The position numbers and the translations under genes were made by a program. Positions 53,904 through 63,858 of a stretch of DNA of 64,000 nucleotides are shown here, in pieces. Position 1 is the first letter of the stretch, and every line of letters starts with the position of its first letter. Below the pieces are notes generated by a model, which saw only the letters and a program-made list of their open reading frames with translations, did not search any database and was not told the DNA's origin. Source of the stretch: Pontibacter sp. SGAir0037 (GTDB lineage Bacteria > Bacteroidota > Bacteroidia > Cytophagales > Hymenobacteraceae); the NCBI RefSeq assembly GCF_005491705.1, contig NZ_CP028092.1, positions 4,526,001 through 4,590,000 of the forward strand. The letters are read 5' to 3'.

Positions 53904-54082
53904 TGTGTTAATGGGTGAGTGTGCTGATGTGTTAATTTCTTTAAATTTAAGGCTCACTCTTTTATAAGAAATATTATTACTATTAGATCTGTTAAGCTAT
54001 AGCTGCTTCAATCATAAGGATGATAATATTTCAAAATTATTTTTAATTAGCACAATAACACATTAAAGAATTGGCACATTCT
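53900..54082. repeat. Inverted-arm octamer repeat element 2
   Basis: Left arm 53900-53939: TTAATGTG, TTAATGGG, TGAGTGTG, CTGATGTG, TTAATTTC, five in-phase octamers. Right arm 54043-54082: TTAATTAG, CACAATAA, CACATTAA, AGAATTGG, CACATTCT, in phase and inverted. The left arm overlaps the cvpA stop codon and the right arm ends 4 bp before the ATG of the next gene. Its core is unrelated in sequence to that of the element at 40999. Confidence 0.8.
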
Positions 54083-54086
54083 CCTC

Positions 54087-54656
54087 ATGCTTCTCCTGTT
54101 AGATAATTTTGATTCTTTTACCTATAACCTTGTTGACTATTTTGGGCAGCTTGGGGTAGAGGCGCACGTATTACGAAACGATGTAGGACTGGAAGAAATA
54201 AAGGCGTTGCCGATCAGGGCCATCGTATTGTCGCCAGGACCGGGAGCGCCTGTACAGGCAGGTTGTATGATGGAGTTAATAAAACACTACCACAAGCAGG
54301 TACCTATGCTGGGAATCTGCCTGGGGCATCAGGCGCTTGGGGAGTTTTTTGGTGCTACATTGGATAAAGGAATAAAGCCGATGCATGGCAAATTGTCTGA
54401 TATTACCTGTGAACCCGATCCGATTTATGAAGGTTTGCCAAAGAACATGCCTGTGGTGCGTTACCATTCTTTAATTTTGAAGGAACTACCTGATTGTATA
54501 ATACCGTTGGCACATACAAAAGAAGGTGAACTTATGGCGTTTAAGCATCAGGAGCTTCCATTATATGCTTTGCAGTTTCATCCGGAGGCCGCACTTACGA
54601 CTTATGGCCTGGATATGCTGCGAAATTGGGTGACAATTGCTAATTTTACAGATTAA
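54087..54656 (+). CDS. Anthranilate / aminodeoxychorismate synthase glutamine amidotransferase subunit
   Basis: The 189-aa class-I amidotransferase supplies ammonia to TrpE or PabB. The triad is C78 (GICLGHQ), H165 and E167 (LQFHPEAA). SPGPGAP is the family oxyanion region. TrpG and PabA cannot be told apart here, since no trpE, pabB or other trp gene is adjacent. Confidence 0.92.
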   Translation: MLLLLDNFDSFTYNLVDYFGQLGVEAHVLRNDVGLEEIKALPIRAIVLSPGPGAPVQAGCMMELIKHYHKQVPMLGICLGHQALGEFFGATLDKGIKPMHGKLSDITCEPDPIYEGLPKNMPVVRYHSLILKELPDCIIPLAHTKEGELMAFKHQELPLYALQFHPEAALTTYGLDMLRNWVTIANFTD

Positions 54657-54704
54657 AATAATAGGACACTTTTATTACACGTTAGTTTTACATAGTTTTC
54701 ATAC

Positions 54705-55481
54705 ATGAATCTACAAATCAGACAAGAAGGCGATTTCCAGTATATTGATGAGGGTGAGGGTGAAGTTTTGCTTTTGTTACACGGCTTGTTCGGAGCTTTA
54801 AGTAACTGGCAGGGAGTAGTCGATTTCTTTTCGAAGCAGTACCGCGTTGTAATACCTCTGATGCCTATTTATGAAATGTCGCTTCACAAAGCCGGTGTGC
54901 CGGGTTTAACGTCTTTTGTAGAAGACTTTGTTAAATTTAAGAAGTTGCAGAACCTAACGCTGCTAGGGAATTCTCTTGGTGGACACGTGGCGCTATCTTA
55001 TACACTTAACAATGGCGGCAATGTAAAACGGCTGGTATTAACAGGAAGCTCCGGCTTGTTCGAAGATAGTATGGGTGGTTCTTTTCCGAAGCGAGGCAAC
55101 TACGACTACATAAAAGAACGTGTTGAATATACTTTCTATAGCCCTGAAACAGCAACAAAAGAGCTGGTAGATGAAGTGTTTAACATAACGAACAGCAATG
55201 CCAAATGCCTTCGGATAATTGCCATTGCCAAGTCGGCACAGCGCCATAACATGGCCAAAGACATTACAAACATTCAGGTTCCTACCTTGTTAATATGGGG
55301 GTTGAATGATACTATTACACCACCAATGGTGGCACATGAGTTTAACAGGCTCATTAAAAATTCGGAGCTTTATTTCATCGATAAATGTGGTCATGCTCCT
55401 ATGATGGAACATCCGGAGAAGTTTAACAGTATCTTAAATAGATTTTTAGTAAAGAATAGTATAACGGAGACAGCAACATGA
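54705..55481 (+). CDS. Alpha/beta hydrolase
   Basis: The 258-aa protein has LLLHGLFGALSNWQ, the nucleophile GNSLGG (S90), the acidic residue near LLIWGLNDTITPP and the histidine in CGHAPMMEHP. Substrate is unknown. Its last codons overlap the CBS gene as ATGA, so the two proteins are translationally coupled and start the envelope cluster. Confidence 0.9.
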   Translation: MNLQIRQEGDFQYIDEGEGEVLLLLHGLFGALSNWQGVVDFFSKQYRVVIPLMPIYEMSLHKAGVPGLTSFVEDFVKFKKLQNLTLLGNSLGGHVALSYTLNNGGNVKRLVLTGSSGLFEDSMGGSFPKRGNYDYIKERVEYTFYSPETATKELVDEVFNITNSNAKCLRIIAIAKSAQRHNMAKDITNIQVPTLLIWGLNDTITPPMVAHEFNRLIKNSELYFIDKCGHAPMMEHPEKFNSILNRFLVKNSITETAT

Positions 55482-56143
55482 TAGCAGAAGAACTCATCAA
55501 CCAAATGATCCCGCCGCTCAAGCTCTACGATACCGTTGAGAAAGCTTTGCGGTGGATGGATGAGTTCCGTGTAAATGAGCTACCTGTTGTTGGAAACAGG
55601 AAATATATGGGACTTGCTACTGAGTCCCACCTGATTGAGTTGAATGATCGCAGCCAGACACTAAAGGATGTGCAGCTGGAGTTTAGCGATGTGACGGTGA
55701 TGCACTTCCAGCATTTTTACGATGTAATGGAGGCGGCTATTAAGAATAAAATTCAGGTAGTGCCCGTGCTTGATGAGATGCAGGAGTACATGGGCATTAT
55801 TACTATCAACGATACGCTGGCTGCATTTGGCCAGATGTCTGCTCTACAGGGGCAGGGAAGCATCCTGGTGCTCTCAATGAGCGAACGCGACTACTCTTTA
55901 AGTCATATCAGCCGTTTAATTGAAGAGGAGAACACCAAGATTCTGAGCGCCTATGTTTCTCCGGATGAGCTGGACCCCTACAATATAAAACTAACATTAA
56001 AGCTTAACTCAACCGACCTGACACGCATTATTGCCACTCTGGAGCGCTTCGAATATAGAATTACTGCGCAGTTTCAGGATGGCAACAATTACGATGTGGG
56101 GCGTGACAGGCTGGATATGTTATTTAAGTACCTCGATATTTAA
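55478..56143 (+). CDS. CBS-pair domain protein with C-terminal ACT-like domain
   Basis: The 221-aa protein has two CBS motifs (about 1-60 and 65-125: VEKALRWMDEFRVNELPVVG and VMEAAIKNKIQVVPVLDE), which may bind an adenosyl ligand, and a C-terminal ACT-like beta-alpha region (ILVLSMSERDYSLSHISRLIEEE). It is probably a cytoplasmic sensor. Conserved next to nadK and bamA in this lineage as far as I recall. The start overlaps the hydrolase by 4 bp. Confidence 0.85.
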   Translation: MIAEELINQMIPPLKLYDTVEKALRWMDEFRVNELPVVGNRKYMGLATESHLIELNDRSQTLKDVQLEFSDVTVMHFQHFYDVMEAAIKNKIQVVPVLDEMQEYMGIITINDTLAAFGQMSALQGQGSILVLSMSERDYSLSHISRLIEEENTKILSAYVSPDELDPYNIKLTLKLNSTDLTRIIATLERFEYRITAQFQDGNNYDVGRDRLDMLFKYLDI

Positions 56144-56151
56144 GCAAGCTG

Positions 56152-57546
56152 GTGCTGTTCCGGTATAGCCTTCTTCTTTTTTTTGCTTGTGTTGTTGCTG
56201 CTTCAGCAGCTGTCGCTTTGCCATGCGAAGTGCCTTCTGTTATTATTCAAAATATAGATTTTGAAGGGAACGACATTACCAGGGAGCGCGTGCTTATGGT
56301 GGAGCTGGACTTTAATGTGGGAGATACCCTGGCAAGCGAAACCCTAGAACAGCGGCTGGAGGAAAACCGCAAGAGGCTTTACAACCTGCGCCTGTTCCAC
56401 ACGGTTAGCTATGCATACAGCTGTGACAATGGATTTGCTTCTGTTGCTTTTACGATACAGGAACGCTGGTATCTTTATCCTGTTCCTACCTTCTCATTGG
56501 CAGACCGCAACTTCAATGCCTGGTGGGACAGAGGCGACTGGAGCAGGGTGAACTATGGCATTACCTTGCAAAGAAGAAACTTCAGGGGCAGGAACGAAGA
56601 CATCCGCTTCAGGGTACAGGGCGGCTTTAGCCGGAGGATTGAGTTTGCCTACCGAATACCTTACATAAACCGGAATCATAACCTGGGGCTGGAGTTTGGT
56701 GTAGCTAACTATAGTAGCCATGCAATCGATTTTAACACAACCAGCAACCAGCAACGCTTTCTTATCCTGGATGAGGATCGGCCAATCCGGCGTAACTCAG
56801 TTTCTCTTGGTGTTATTCAACGCGAAAGTGTGCAAAGGCAGGCGGGGGCAAGGGTGTCTTACAGGCAGGAGCAGGTGCTTGATACCGTAAGGCGGCTAAA
56901 CCCTGATTACTACCTGAACTCTTCCATTCAGCGGCAGGCGGCCCAGTTCGAGCTATACAAGGTAATCAACTTAAGGGAATCTTTTTCATATCCTTTAGGC
57001 GGAAGCTATTTTGAAGCTATTATCGGGCAAACTTTCTTCTTTAAAGATTCAGGCACTCCTATAACTACGATAAGAGCAAAATATGTGGATTATATGAAGC
57101 TATCTGATAAGTTCTATTATTCTGTAGGAGGAGAGGGCCAGGTAAGGCTGTCGAAAGAATATGCTTATGCTGATAACCAGGCAATAGGTTTCAGGGCAAA
57201 CATACGTGGATATGAATTAAATGTGATTGGCGGGCAACACTATGGCATTTTTAAACAAACGCTGTCGTACGAACTGCTCAATATTAAGAGCATCAGAATC
57301 AAACAAATAAAAAACCCGAAATTTAATAACATACCATTGTCAGTATATTTTACTACTTTCACAGATGCAGGCTATGCTGTAGATAATGTGTTTTACGCGC
57401 AAAATCCGCTGGCAAACCGCTTGTTATATGGAGGAGGTGTCGGGTTAAACATTGTTACATTTTATGACTTTGTATTTAGGTTTGAATATGCCATAAACCG
57501 CGAAGGCAACCGTGGATTGTATATTGATGGCGGCTTCGCTTTTTAA
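56152..57546 (+). CDS. BamA/TamA-like outer-membrane protein with one POTRA domain
   Basis: The 464-aa protein begins with a signal peptide (about 1-22). Residues ~30-105 form one POTRA-like domain (IIQNIDFEGNDITRERVLMVEL). The rest is a 16-strand type barrel that ends YIDGGFAF with a C-terminal Phe, and an INREGNRGLYIDGG strand. It is shorter than BamA and is not the main insertase. Start is GTG at 56152, 9 bp after the CBS gene. Confidence 0.85.
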   Translation: MLFRYSLLLFFACVVAASAAVALPCEVPSVIIQNIDFEGNDITRERVLMVELDFNVGDTLASETLEQRLEENRKRLYNLRLFHTVSYAYSCDNGFASVAFTIQERWYLYPVPTFSLADRNFNAWWDRGDWSRVNYGITLQRRNFRGRNEDIRFRVQGGFSRRIEFAYRIPYINRNHNLGLEFGVANYSSHAIDFNTTSNQQRFLILDEDRPIRRNSVSLGVIQRESVQRQAGARVSYRQEQVLDTVRRLNPDYYLNSSIQRQAAQFELYKVINLRESFSYPLGGSYFEAIIGQTFFFKDSGTPITTIRAKYVDYMKLSDKFYYSVGGEGQVRLSKEYAYADNQAIGFRANIRGYELNVIGGQHYGIFKQTLSYELLNIKSIRIKQIKNPKFNNIPLSVYFTTFTDAGYAVDNVFYAQNPLANRLLYGGGVGLNIVTFYDFVFRFEYAINREGNRGLYIDGGFAF

Positions 57547-57561
57547 TGCTAAAATAAACAG

Positions 57562-58449
57562 ATGAGAATAGCTATACTGGGTAAACCTTTCAACGATGAT
57601 CTTGCTCCCTACATTCAAACCCTGTTTGATGAACTGGTGCGTCGGAGAGCTGATTTACTTGTAGTTGAGCATTTTAAGATTTACCTCGACAATACTATTC
57701 GGATCTCAGCAGATGTAAAGTCGTTTAAACGAAACGATGATTTAACAGATGTTGACATTGTGCTTAGTATAGGAGGAGATGGCACTTTGTTAGATACTGT
57801 TACGTATGTGGGTGCTAGGCAAATTCCTATATTAGGAATTAATACAGGCAGGCTGGGCTTTCTGGCCACTATACCCTACGATGGCATAAACATGGCCCTC
57901 GATGCTTTGTACAAAGGGCATTATACCCTGGATGACCGCGCACTTATAAGGGTTGATTCAGATCAGGATATTTTTGAAGGAATTAATTTTGGGTTAAACG
58001 AATTCAGTGTGCTGAAGCGCGATACTTCTGCCATGATAGCAGTGCATACCTACATAGATGGAGAATACCTGAATTCTTACTGGGGAGACGGGCTGGTTGT
58101 AGCTACTCCTACCGGTTCTACCGGCTATTCCTTAAGCTGCGGAGGTCCTTTAGTACTGCCCCAAACAGGTAATTTTGTTGTTTCGCCTGTTTGTCCGCAC
58201 AATCTTAATGTAAGGCCTATGATCGTATCAGACAGGAGCGTTATATCTTTCGAAGTAGAAGGAAGAAGCAGTAGCTACCTGGCATCCGTAGACTCCAGGT
58301 CGGTATCTGTTGATATGACAGTGCAGCTTGCTGTAAGACGGGAGGAGTTTGTTGCACGACTGGTAAAGCTGCATCATGTAAATTTCTTATCTACCCTCCG
58401 AAATAAGCTGAATTGGGGATTGGATAAAAGGAATAGTATTATAAAATAA
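57562..58449 (+). CDS. nadK: NAD kinase
   Basis: It phosphorylates NAD+ to NADP+. The 295-aa protein shows GGDGT at 71-75, NTGRLGF at 94-100 and the ATPTGSTGYSLSCGG region of the active site. Cytoplasmic. It follows the barrel gene by 16 bp, with DUF6089 genes downstream. Confidence 0.97.
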   Translation: MRIAILGKPFNDDLAPYIQTLFDELVRRRADLLVVEHFKIYLDNTIRISADVKSFKRNDDLTDVDIVLSIGGDGTLLDTVTYVGARQIPILGINTGRLGFLATIPYDGINMALDALYKGHYTLDDRALIRVDSDQDIFEGINFGLNEFSVLKRDTSAMIAVHTYIDGEYLNSYWGDGLVVATPTGSTGYSLSCGGPLVLPQTGNFVVSPVCPHNLNVRPMIVSDRSVISFEVEGRSSSYLASVDSRSVSVDMTVQLAVRREEFVARLVKLHHVNFLSTLRNKLNWGLDKRNSIIK

Positions 58450-58699
58450 AAAGATATCAAATATCTGATCTAGTATTTTTTGGTACAAATATTAGTGTAT
58501 TTTTGTCTCTGATTTAGTGTTAGTTAAAGTACCACTTCCTATTTTAAGGTAATAAGGCATCATTAGTAGGCAGTTTTGGCTTAAAGCTATAATTATAACA
58601 TACTCTAAATATAATAGAAGCTAATAAATTCTCTTTAAGCAGACTTGATTTAGTAAGAAAACATGTCTTATTACTTATTATTGCCATATTTTTAGTGCC

Positions 58700-59698
58700 A
58701 TGAAGAATATTCGAGCTCTCCTTTTGCTGCTTGTCTTATTTATTCTAGTAAACACCCTCGCCGAAGCGCAACCCCGCTTCTCGAGTAGAAGCAAATACGG
58801 AACTGTTGGGTTCAGTATGAACGCGATGAACTACTTTGGCGATATTGTACCTGATCCTGATTTTACAAGTTTTCGATCTAAGTCTACACGGTCGAACTTC
58901 ACCTTAGATTATACCTACAGATTTGCTCCTCGTATTTCTGGCCGTGCCGCCTTTAGCTGGGGTACTATAACAGGAGACGATAAGAAAAGTGCCTCGGAAG
59001 CAGAAATTGAAAATGAGCCACGGTATACGCGCAATCTGTCTTTCAAGAGTAATATAGCCGAGTTTAGTGCGGTTGCAATTATCGACTTATTTGAGAACCG
59101 CTTTAACTACCAGCGCCGGCCGGATTTTGTGCCATACGGTTTTGTGGGAATAGCAGTGTTTCATCACAATCCTAAAACCTATTATGAAAGTGGTTCCCAT
59201 CCCGGCTTATCAGAGGCCAATGATATTCCAACAGGCTGGTATGCCTTGCAGCCTCTTGGTACCGAAGGCCAGTATGTAGAGGGAGTGGGCATGTCGGCAC
59301 CCTATAGCCTTGTGCAGGTTGCAATTCCTTTTGGTTTGGGTTTACGTTATAAACTGGACCGCCAGTGGGACCTGAAGTTCGAAATTGGCTGGAGAAAAAC
59401 TTTTACTGACTACTTAGATGATGTAAGCTCCGATTCGTATATCAGCAAAGCAGATTTATTGAGCGGAGGCGGCCTTAACCCCAAGGCAGCGGCCTTATTA
59501 TCCGACCGAAGTGCCGAAGGGTTAGTAGAGTATGAGCAAGACCCAAGTGGTACGGCTTATAATCATATAACTGGTTATGGCATACCTAACCGGTACAGAC
59601 GGGGAAATGCTTCGGATAAAGATTGGTACATTATTGCTGGTTTAGGGGTTAATTATATTATCTCTCCTAAAACCAGAAGAAAGCCGAAGTTTAGATAA
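58700..59698 (+). CDS. DUF6089 outer-membrane barrel protein (paralogue 1)
   Basis: The 332-aa protein has a signal peptide (about 1-22, ending EAQ). SMNAMNYFGDIVPD, then YRFAPRISGRAAFSWGTI and a C-terminal RYRRGNASDKDWYIIAGLGVNYIIS fit DUF6089, an 8-strand barrel family of Bacteroidetes. It shares the core pattern (N-Y-x-G-D and DKDWY) with the next gene, so they look like a tandem duplication. Function is unknown. Confidence 0.87.
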   Translation: MKNIRALLLLLVLFILVNTLAEAQPRFSSRSKYGTVGFSMNAMNYFGDIVPDPDFTSFRSKSTRSNFTLDYTYRFAPRISGRAAFSWGTITGDDKKSASEAEIENEPRYTRNLSFKSNIAEFSAVAIIDLFENRFNYQRRPDFVPYGFVGIAVFHHNPKTYYESGSHPGLSEANDIPTGWYALQPLGTEGQYVEGVGMSAPYSLVQVAIPFGLGLRYKLDRQWDLKFEIGWRKTFTDYLDDVSSDSYISKADLLSGGGLNPKAAALLSDRSAEGLVEYEQDPSGTAYNHITGYGIPNRYRRGNASDKDWYIIAGLGVNYIISPKTRRKPKFR

Positions 59699-59746
59699 CA
59701 GAATATAGCTTTTGTTCGTTATCCATCTAAACTTTGAAACGTGTAC

Positions 59747-60529
59747 ATGACAATCTTCAGTTTTAGACTGGCACTTACTGCTTGCTTTTTATTTTTACTG
59801 ATCAATATTTTCTTTTCTGAACCAGCTGTAGCACAAAAACCTCTTGCTACAAGCGAAATAGGTGTGGGCCTTGGAGGGTTGAACTACCAGGGTGATCTTG
59901 CGCCTCATTATCGCTTTTTAAGCAACCAGCCAGCTTTAACCGTCTTCTACAGGCACGATCTATCGCATCCTATTACGTTACGTGGGGCTATAATGGGTAG
60001 CCATCGGATTTTAAATAATAATACTATGGGTGACGACGATTTTGATCTGCCCTTGCCGAACTTCCGCCAGGCTAACATGCGCCTTACCGTAGGCGAAATA
60101 TCGGGAGTAGTGGAGTATAACTTCTTAGACTACTATGATCTAACTCAGAAAGTAAGATTTTCACCTTACCTTTTTGCAGGTGTGGCTGGTTTTGTATATA
60201 ACATCAGAACCGAGTTCGGAGACGAAGTGTATGCAGCAGCTTTCAACCAGGGGGCACGTACCTCTTTGGGAGTTGCCATTCCTTTTGGTGTAGGAGTTAA
60301 ATATGCCTTGAACAAGTACTGGAATTTAGGTCTTGAGTTCGGAGCCAGGAAGCTTTTTACAGACCGACTAGACAATATTCATATGGAAAACAGCCAGGGA
60401 CAGGATAAGCGGGTAGCAAATCCGTATGACAAAGACTGGTATTTTTATAACGGCATTAGCCTTTCCTATACAATCTACAGAATAAATTGTCCGCCTACCT
60501 ATAAAGCCAATCCAGGTATTTTAGATTAA
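59747..60529 (+). CDS. DUF6089 outer-membrane barrel protein (paralogue 2)
   Basis: The 260-aa protein has a signal peptide (ending AVAQ) and the same core as its neighbour: GLGGLNYQGDLAP, FSPYLFAGVAGF, GVGVKYALNKYWNLGLEFGARKLFTD and DKDWYFYNGISLSY. I chose ATG 59747, since the GTG at 59741 adds only two residues. Function is unknown. Confidence 0.87.
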   Translation: MTIFSFRLALTACFLFLLINIFFSEPAVAQKPLATSEIGVGLGGLNYQGDLAPHYRFLSNQPALTVFYRHDLSHPITLRGAIMGSHRILNNNTMGDDDFDLPLPNFRQANMRLTVGEISGVVEYNFLDYYDLTQKVRFSPYLFAGVAGFVYNIRTEFGDEVYAAAFNQGARTSLGVAIPFGVGVKYALNKYWNLGLEFGARKLFTDRLDNIHMENSQGQDKRVANPYDKDWYFYNGISLSYTIYRINCPPTYKANPGILD

Positions 60530-60587
60530 ATAGTTAAAATTCACAAATTTGTCTTGCTTTTTGTAACTTGCGACGAAATTGGAATAA

Positions 60588-61331
60588 ATGAGTCTCAAGG
60601 AAAAAGTTGATTTAGACAATTTACCCAAGCATATTGCCGTTATCATGGACGGGAATGGGCGTTGGGCAAAGCAAAAGGGGGGCTTACGCATTTTCGGGCA
60701 TCAGAGTGCGATTACAGCTGTGCGCGAAACTGTTGAGGCAGCTGCAGAATTAGGTGTAGAATACCTGACGCTGTACGCATTTTCCACTGAAAACTGGTCG
60801 AGACCTGCTTTTGAGGTTTCGGCGCTGATGCAGTTGTTAGTTTCTACTATAAGAAAAGAAACTTCTACTTTAAATAAGAATAACATTCGCCTTTTAACCA
60901 TTGGCGATACGGCAAGTCTGCCTGCTTCGTGCCAGCTTGAGCTGCAGGAGGCAATGGAGATAACGAAAGACAATACCCGCATGACACTGGTACTCGCTCT
61001 GAGTTACAGCGGAAGGTGGGATATTACGCAGGCGGTTCAAAAGCTGAGCCAGGAAGTAAAAGACGGTGCTGTTAAACCTCAGGATGTTAACGAAAACCTG
61101 TTCAAAGATTACCTTTCTACTGCAGGTATGCCTGACCCTGAACTATTAATCAGGACAAGCGGTGAACAAAGAATCAGTAACTTTCTGTTATGGCAATTAG
61201 CCTATACGGAGTTATATATAACAAAGTTGCTCTGGCCCGACTTCAGGAAGGAGCATTTATATGAAGCAATTATAGCTTTTCAAAGCCGTGAACGTCGCTT
61301 TGGTAAAACCAGTGAACAATTAACTAAGTAA
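60588..61331 (+). CDS. uppS: Isoprenyl transferase (undecaprenyl diphosphate synthase)
   Basis: It makes undecaprenyl diphosphate, the lipid carrier for peptidoglycan and glycan export. The 247-aa protein has MDGNGRWAKQKG (metal ligand D21), the FSTENWSRP segment and the RTSGEQRISNFLLWQLAYTE region, all diagnostic. BamA follows after 8 bp. Confidence 0.97.
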   Translation: MSLKEKVDLDNLPKHIAVIMDGNGRWAKQKGGLRIFGHQSAITAVRETVEAAAELGVEYLTLYAFSTENWSRPAFEVSALMQLLVSTIRKETSTLNKNNIRLLTIGDTASLPASCQLELQEAMEITKDNTRMTLVLALSYSGRWDITQAVQKLSQEVKDGAVKPQDVNENLFKDYLSTAGMPDPELLIRTSGEQRISNFLLWQLAYTELYITKLLWPDFRKEHLYEAIIAFQSRERRFGKTSEQLTK

Positions 61332-61339
61332 AAATATTA

Positions 61340-63820
61340 ATGACAAGATGCATTTGGGTTCTTGTGTTTCTGTTAATTACAGGCACGGCCTCGTCTCAAG
61401 TTCTGAATAACCCTTCACAACAGAATGCCATAGATTACTCCCAGCCTAAACAATATCGTATTGGTGGGATTGATGTTACCGGTACCAATTTCCTGGATAA
61501 TTCTACCCTTATTTCTGTTACGGGTTTAAAAGTAGGAGATGAGATTACTGTGCCCGGTGAGGAAATTAGCCGAGCTATTCAGAGAATATGGGATCAGGGT
61601 ATTGTCGGTGATGTTGAGGTTTATACATCACGTATAGAGGGGAATCAGATTTTCCTTACCTTCCACTTTAGAGAGAACCCCCGCTTGTCGCGCTATACTT
61701 TTTCAGGTATCCGTAAATCACAGCAAGATGCCTTAAGAGAAAAGCTTAATCTTATTCGCGGTAAGACAGTGGATGCGTCTGTTCTGAATACAGCTCGTAC
61801 CATCATTCGTAATTACTACCTGGAGAAAAGCTTTTTGAATGTTAAAATTAATATCTCTCAGAAGCCAGACTCTTTACTGCCTAACAGCGTTGTCTTAAAT
61901 ATACATGTCGACAGAGGCGATAAAGTGAAGATCGATGAGATTATATTTGAAGGAAATGAGGCCTTTACTGACAGGAAGTTACGCCGTCAGCTGAAGAAGA
62001 CAAAGGAGAAGAAATTTTATAAAATTTTCACTTCATCTAAGTTTCAGAGAAGTGAATACGAAAACGACAAACAGCTACTAATCGACTTTTATAATTCAGA
62101 AGGCTACCGTGATGCCGTTGTAGTTTCTGATTCGGTATACAAAACGCGGGAAAACCGGTTAGGCATTCGCATTACCTTAGACGAAGGAAACCGTTATTAT
62201 TACCGCAACATTACCTGGAAAGGGAACAACCTGTACGAGGACAGCTACCTGACCAGAATTCTGGGTATAAAGAAAGGGGATGTGTATGATAGGCAAGAAC
62301 TGGAGAAACGTGTAAACTTTAACCCGAATGGTATAGATGTTTCTGCTCTGTATCAGAACGATGGATACTTGTTCTCGAGTATAGATCCGGTAGAGGTAAA
62401 TATAGAAGGAGACTCTATTGATCTGGAAATGCGTGTGACTGAAGGCCCGCAGGCAACGATTAATAAGATAACAATTACAGGTAATACCAAAACAAGTGAG
62501 CACGTAATCCTGCGTGAGATAAGAACACTGCCAGGCCAAAAGTACAGCCGCGATGATCTTATCAGAACCAGGAACGAATTAGCCGGTTTAGGATACTTTG
62601 ATCCGGAAACGATAGGTCTGCAGCCTGTCCCTAATCCAGCAGACGGTACTGTGGATATTAACTATAGTGTTACCGAGCGTCCGAACGACCAGATCAGCTT
62701 GTCTGGTGGTTGGGGTGGTTCTATCGGCGCTATTGCTACAGTAGGTCTTACTCTTAATAACTTCTCCACACGTAAGTTTTTAAAACCATCAGAATGGAGG
62801 CCTATTCCGAGTGGCGACGGGCAGCGGCTAGCGCTGAATGTGCAGGCTAACGGTAAGTACTACCAGTCATACTCTCTGTCGTTTACAGAGCCATGGTTAG
62901 GAGGTCGTAAGCGTAATGCTCTTTCTGTGAGCGTGTTTAAAACTGTAAGAAGAATACCTACAGCTTCTGACGGACTACAGCAGAGCTTAAATGTAGATGG
63001 TGGTTCTATTGGCTTAAGCAGGCGCATTAACTGGCCGGATGACTTCTTCATGATGAGCCATTCACTGTCTTATAACAGATATGCGCTGGAGAATTACCCG
63101 ATCTTCCCTGATTTTAATACAGGTGTTTCGCATGGTGTATCCTTCGTAAACACGATAGCCCGTAACAGCTTAGATAATCCAATGTTCCCTAGAAGAGGTT
63201 CTTCATTCTCTCTGAGTTTAAGTTTAACGCCGCCATACTCGCTGTTTACAGAGAAGCAGGATAACTATAAGTTTGTAGAGTATAATAAATGGATGTTCGA
63301 TGCCTCTTATTTTATAAACTTGGCAGGGAATTTGGTATTAAATACAAGAGCGCACTTTGGCTTCCTGGGATCTTATGGTTCTGCTGACGTTGGTCCGTTC
63401 GAACGATTTAAACTAGGTGGCTCCGGCTTAGGAGGCGGTAATATATTTGTAGGTACTGAGTATATTGGTTTACGTGGTTATGAAGATGAACGAGTTGTGA
63501 ATACAGCAGATGCTACCGTTTTACAGGCCGGTGGTATTGCCTACAACAAGTTTGTAATAGAACCTCGTTACTTAATTTCACCTAATCCGGCGGCTACTAT
63601 TTATGGTTTGGCCTTCCTGGAGGCAGGTAACAACTTCGGTTCTTACAATCAGTATAGTCCGTTTAAATTGTACCGCTCTGCTGGTTTGGGTGCCCGTATA
63701 TTTATGTCGGCATTCGGCTTGTTAGGATTTGATTATGGTTGGCGCTTAGATACATTACCTGGCCAGACTGGAGCAAACAGAGGTATGTTCCACTTTATAA
63801 TCGGACAACAGATTCGATAA
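61340..63820 (+). CDS. bamA: Outer-membrane protein assembly factor BamA
   Basis: The main outer-membrane protein insertase. The 826-aa protein has a signal peptide (about 1-19), five POTRA domains (about 40-440, e.g. KIDEIIFEGNEAF and KITITGNTKTSEHVILREIRT) and a 16-strand barrel with the L6 VRGF-like turn (YIGLRGYEDERV) and a C-terminal FHFIIGQQIR end. Encoded between uppS and an OmpH/Skp chaperone gene, the usual order. Confidence 0.97.
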   Translation: MTRCIWVLVFLLITGTASSQVLNNPSQQNAIDYSQPKQYRIGGIDVTGTNFLDNSTLISVTGLKVGDEITVPGEEISRAIQRIWDQGIVGDVEVYTSRIEGNQIFLTFHFRENPRLSRYTFSGIRKSQQDALREKLNLIRGKTVDASVLNTARTIIRNYYLEKSFLNVKINISQKPDSLLPNSVVLNIHVDRGDKVKIDEIIFEGNEAFTDRKLRRQLKKTKEKKFYKIFTSSKFQRSEYENDKQLLIDFYNSEGYRDAVVVSDSVYKTRENRLGIRITLDEGNRYYYRNITWKGNNLYEDSYLTRILGIKKGDVYDRQELEKRVNFNPNGIDVSALYQNDGYLFSSIDPVEVNIEGDSIDLEMRVTEGPQATINKITITGNTKTSEHVILREIRTLPGQKYSRDDLIRTRNELAGLGYFDPETIGLQPVPNPADGTVDINYSVTERPNDQISLSGGWGGSIGAIATVGLTLNNFSTRKFLKPSEWRPIPSGDGQRLALNVQANGKYYQSYSLSFTEPWLGGRKRNALSVSVFKTVRRIPTASDGLQQSLNVDGGSIGLSRRINWPDDFFMMSHSLSYNRYALENYPIFPDFNTGVSHGVSFVNTIARNSLDNPMFPRRGSSFSLSLSLTPPYSLFTEKQDNYKFVEYNKWMFDASYFINLAGNLVLNTRAHFGFLGSYGSADVGPFERFKLGGSGLGGGNIFVGTEYIGLRGYEDERVVNTADATVLQAGGIAYNKFVIEPRYLISPNPAATIYGLAFLEAGNNFGSYNQYSPFKLYRSAGLGARIFMSAFGLLGFDYGWRLDTLPGQTGANRGMFHFIIGQQIR

Positions 63821-63858
63821 AAGGGAATTAGTAAGACAAACTTTTTGTTCAACTTGGT

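Noticed and set aside
58450..58699. Short AT-rich hairpin AGATAT/ATATCT after nadK
   Set aside because: Only six pairs and no G or C core; too weak to call a terminator.
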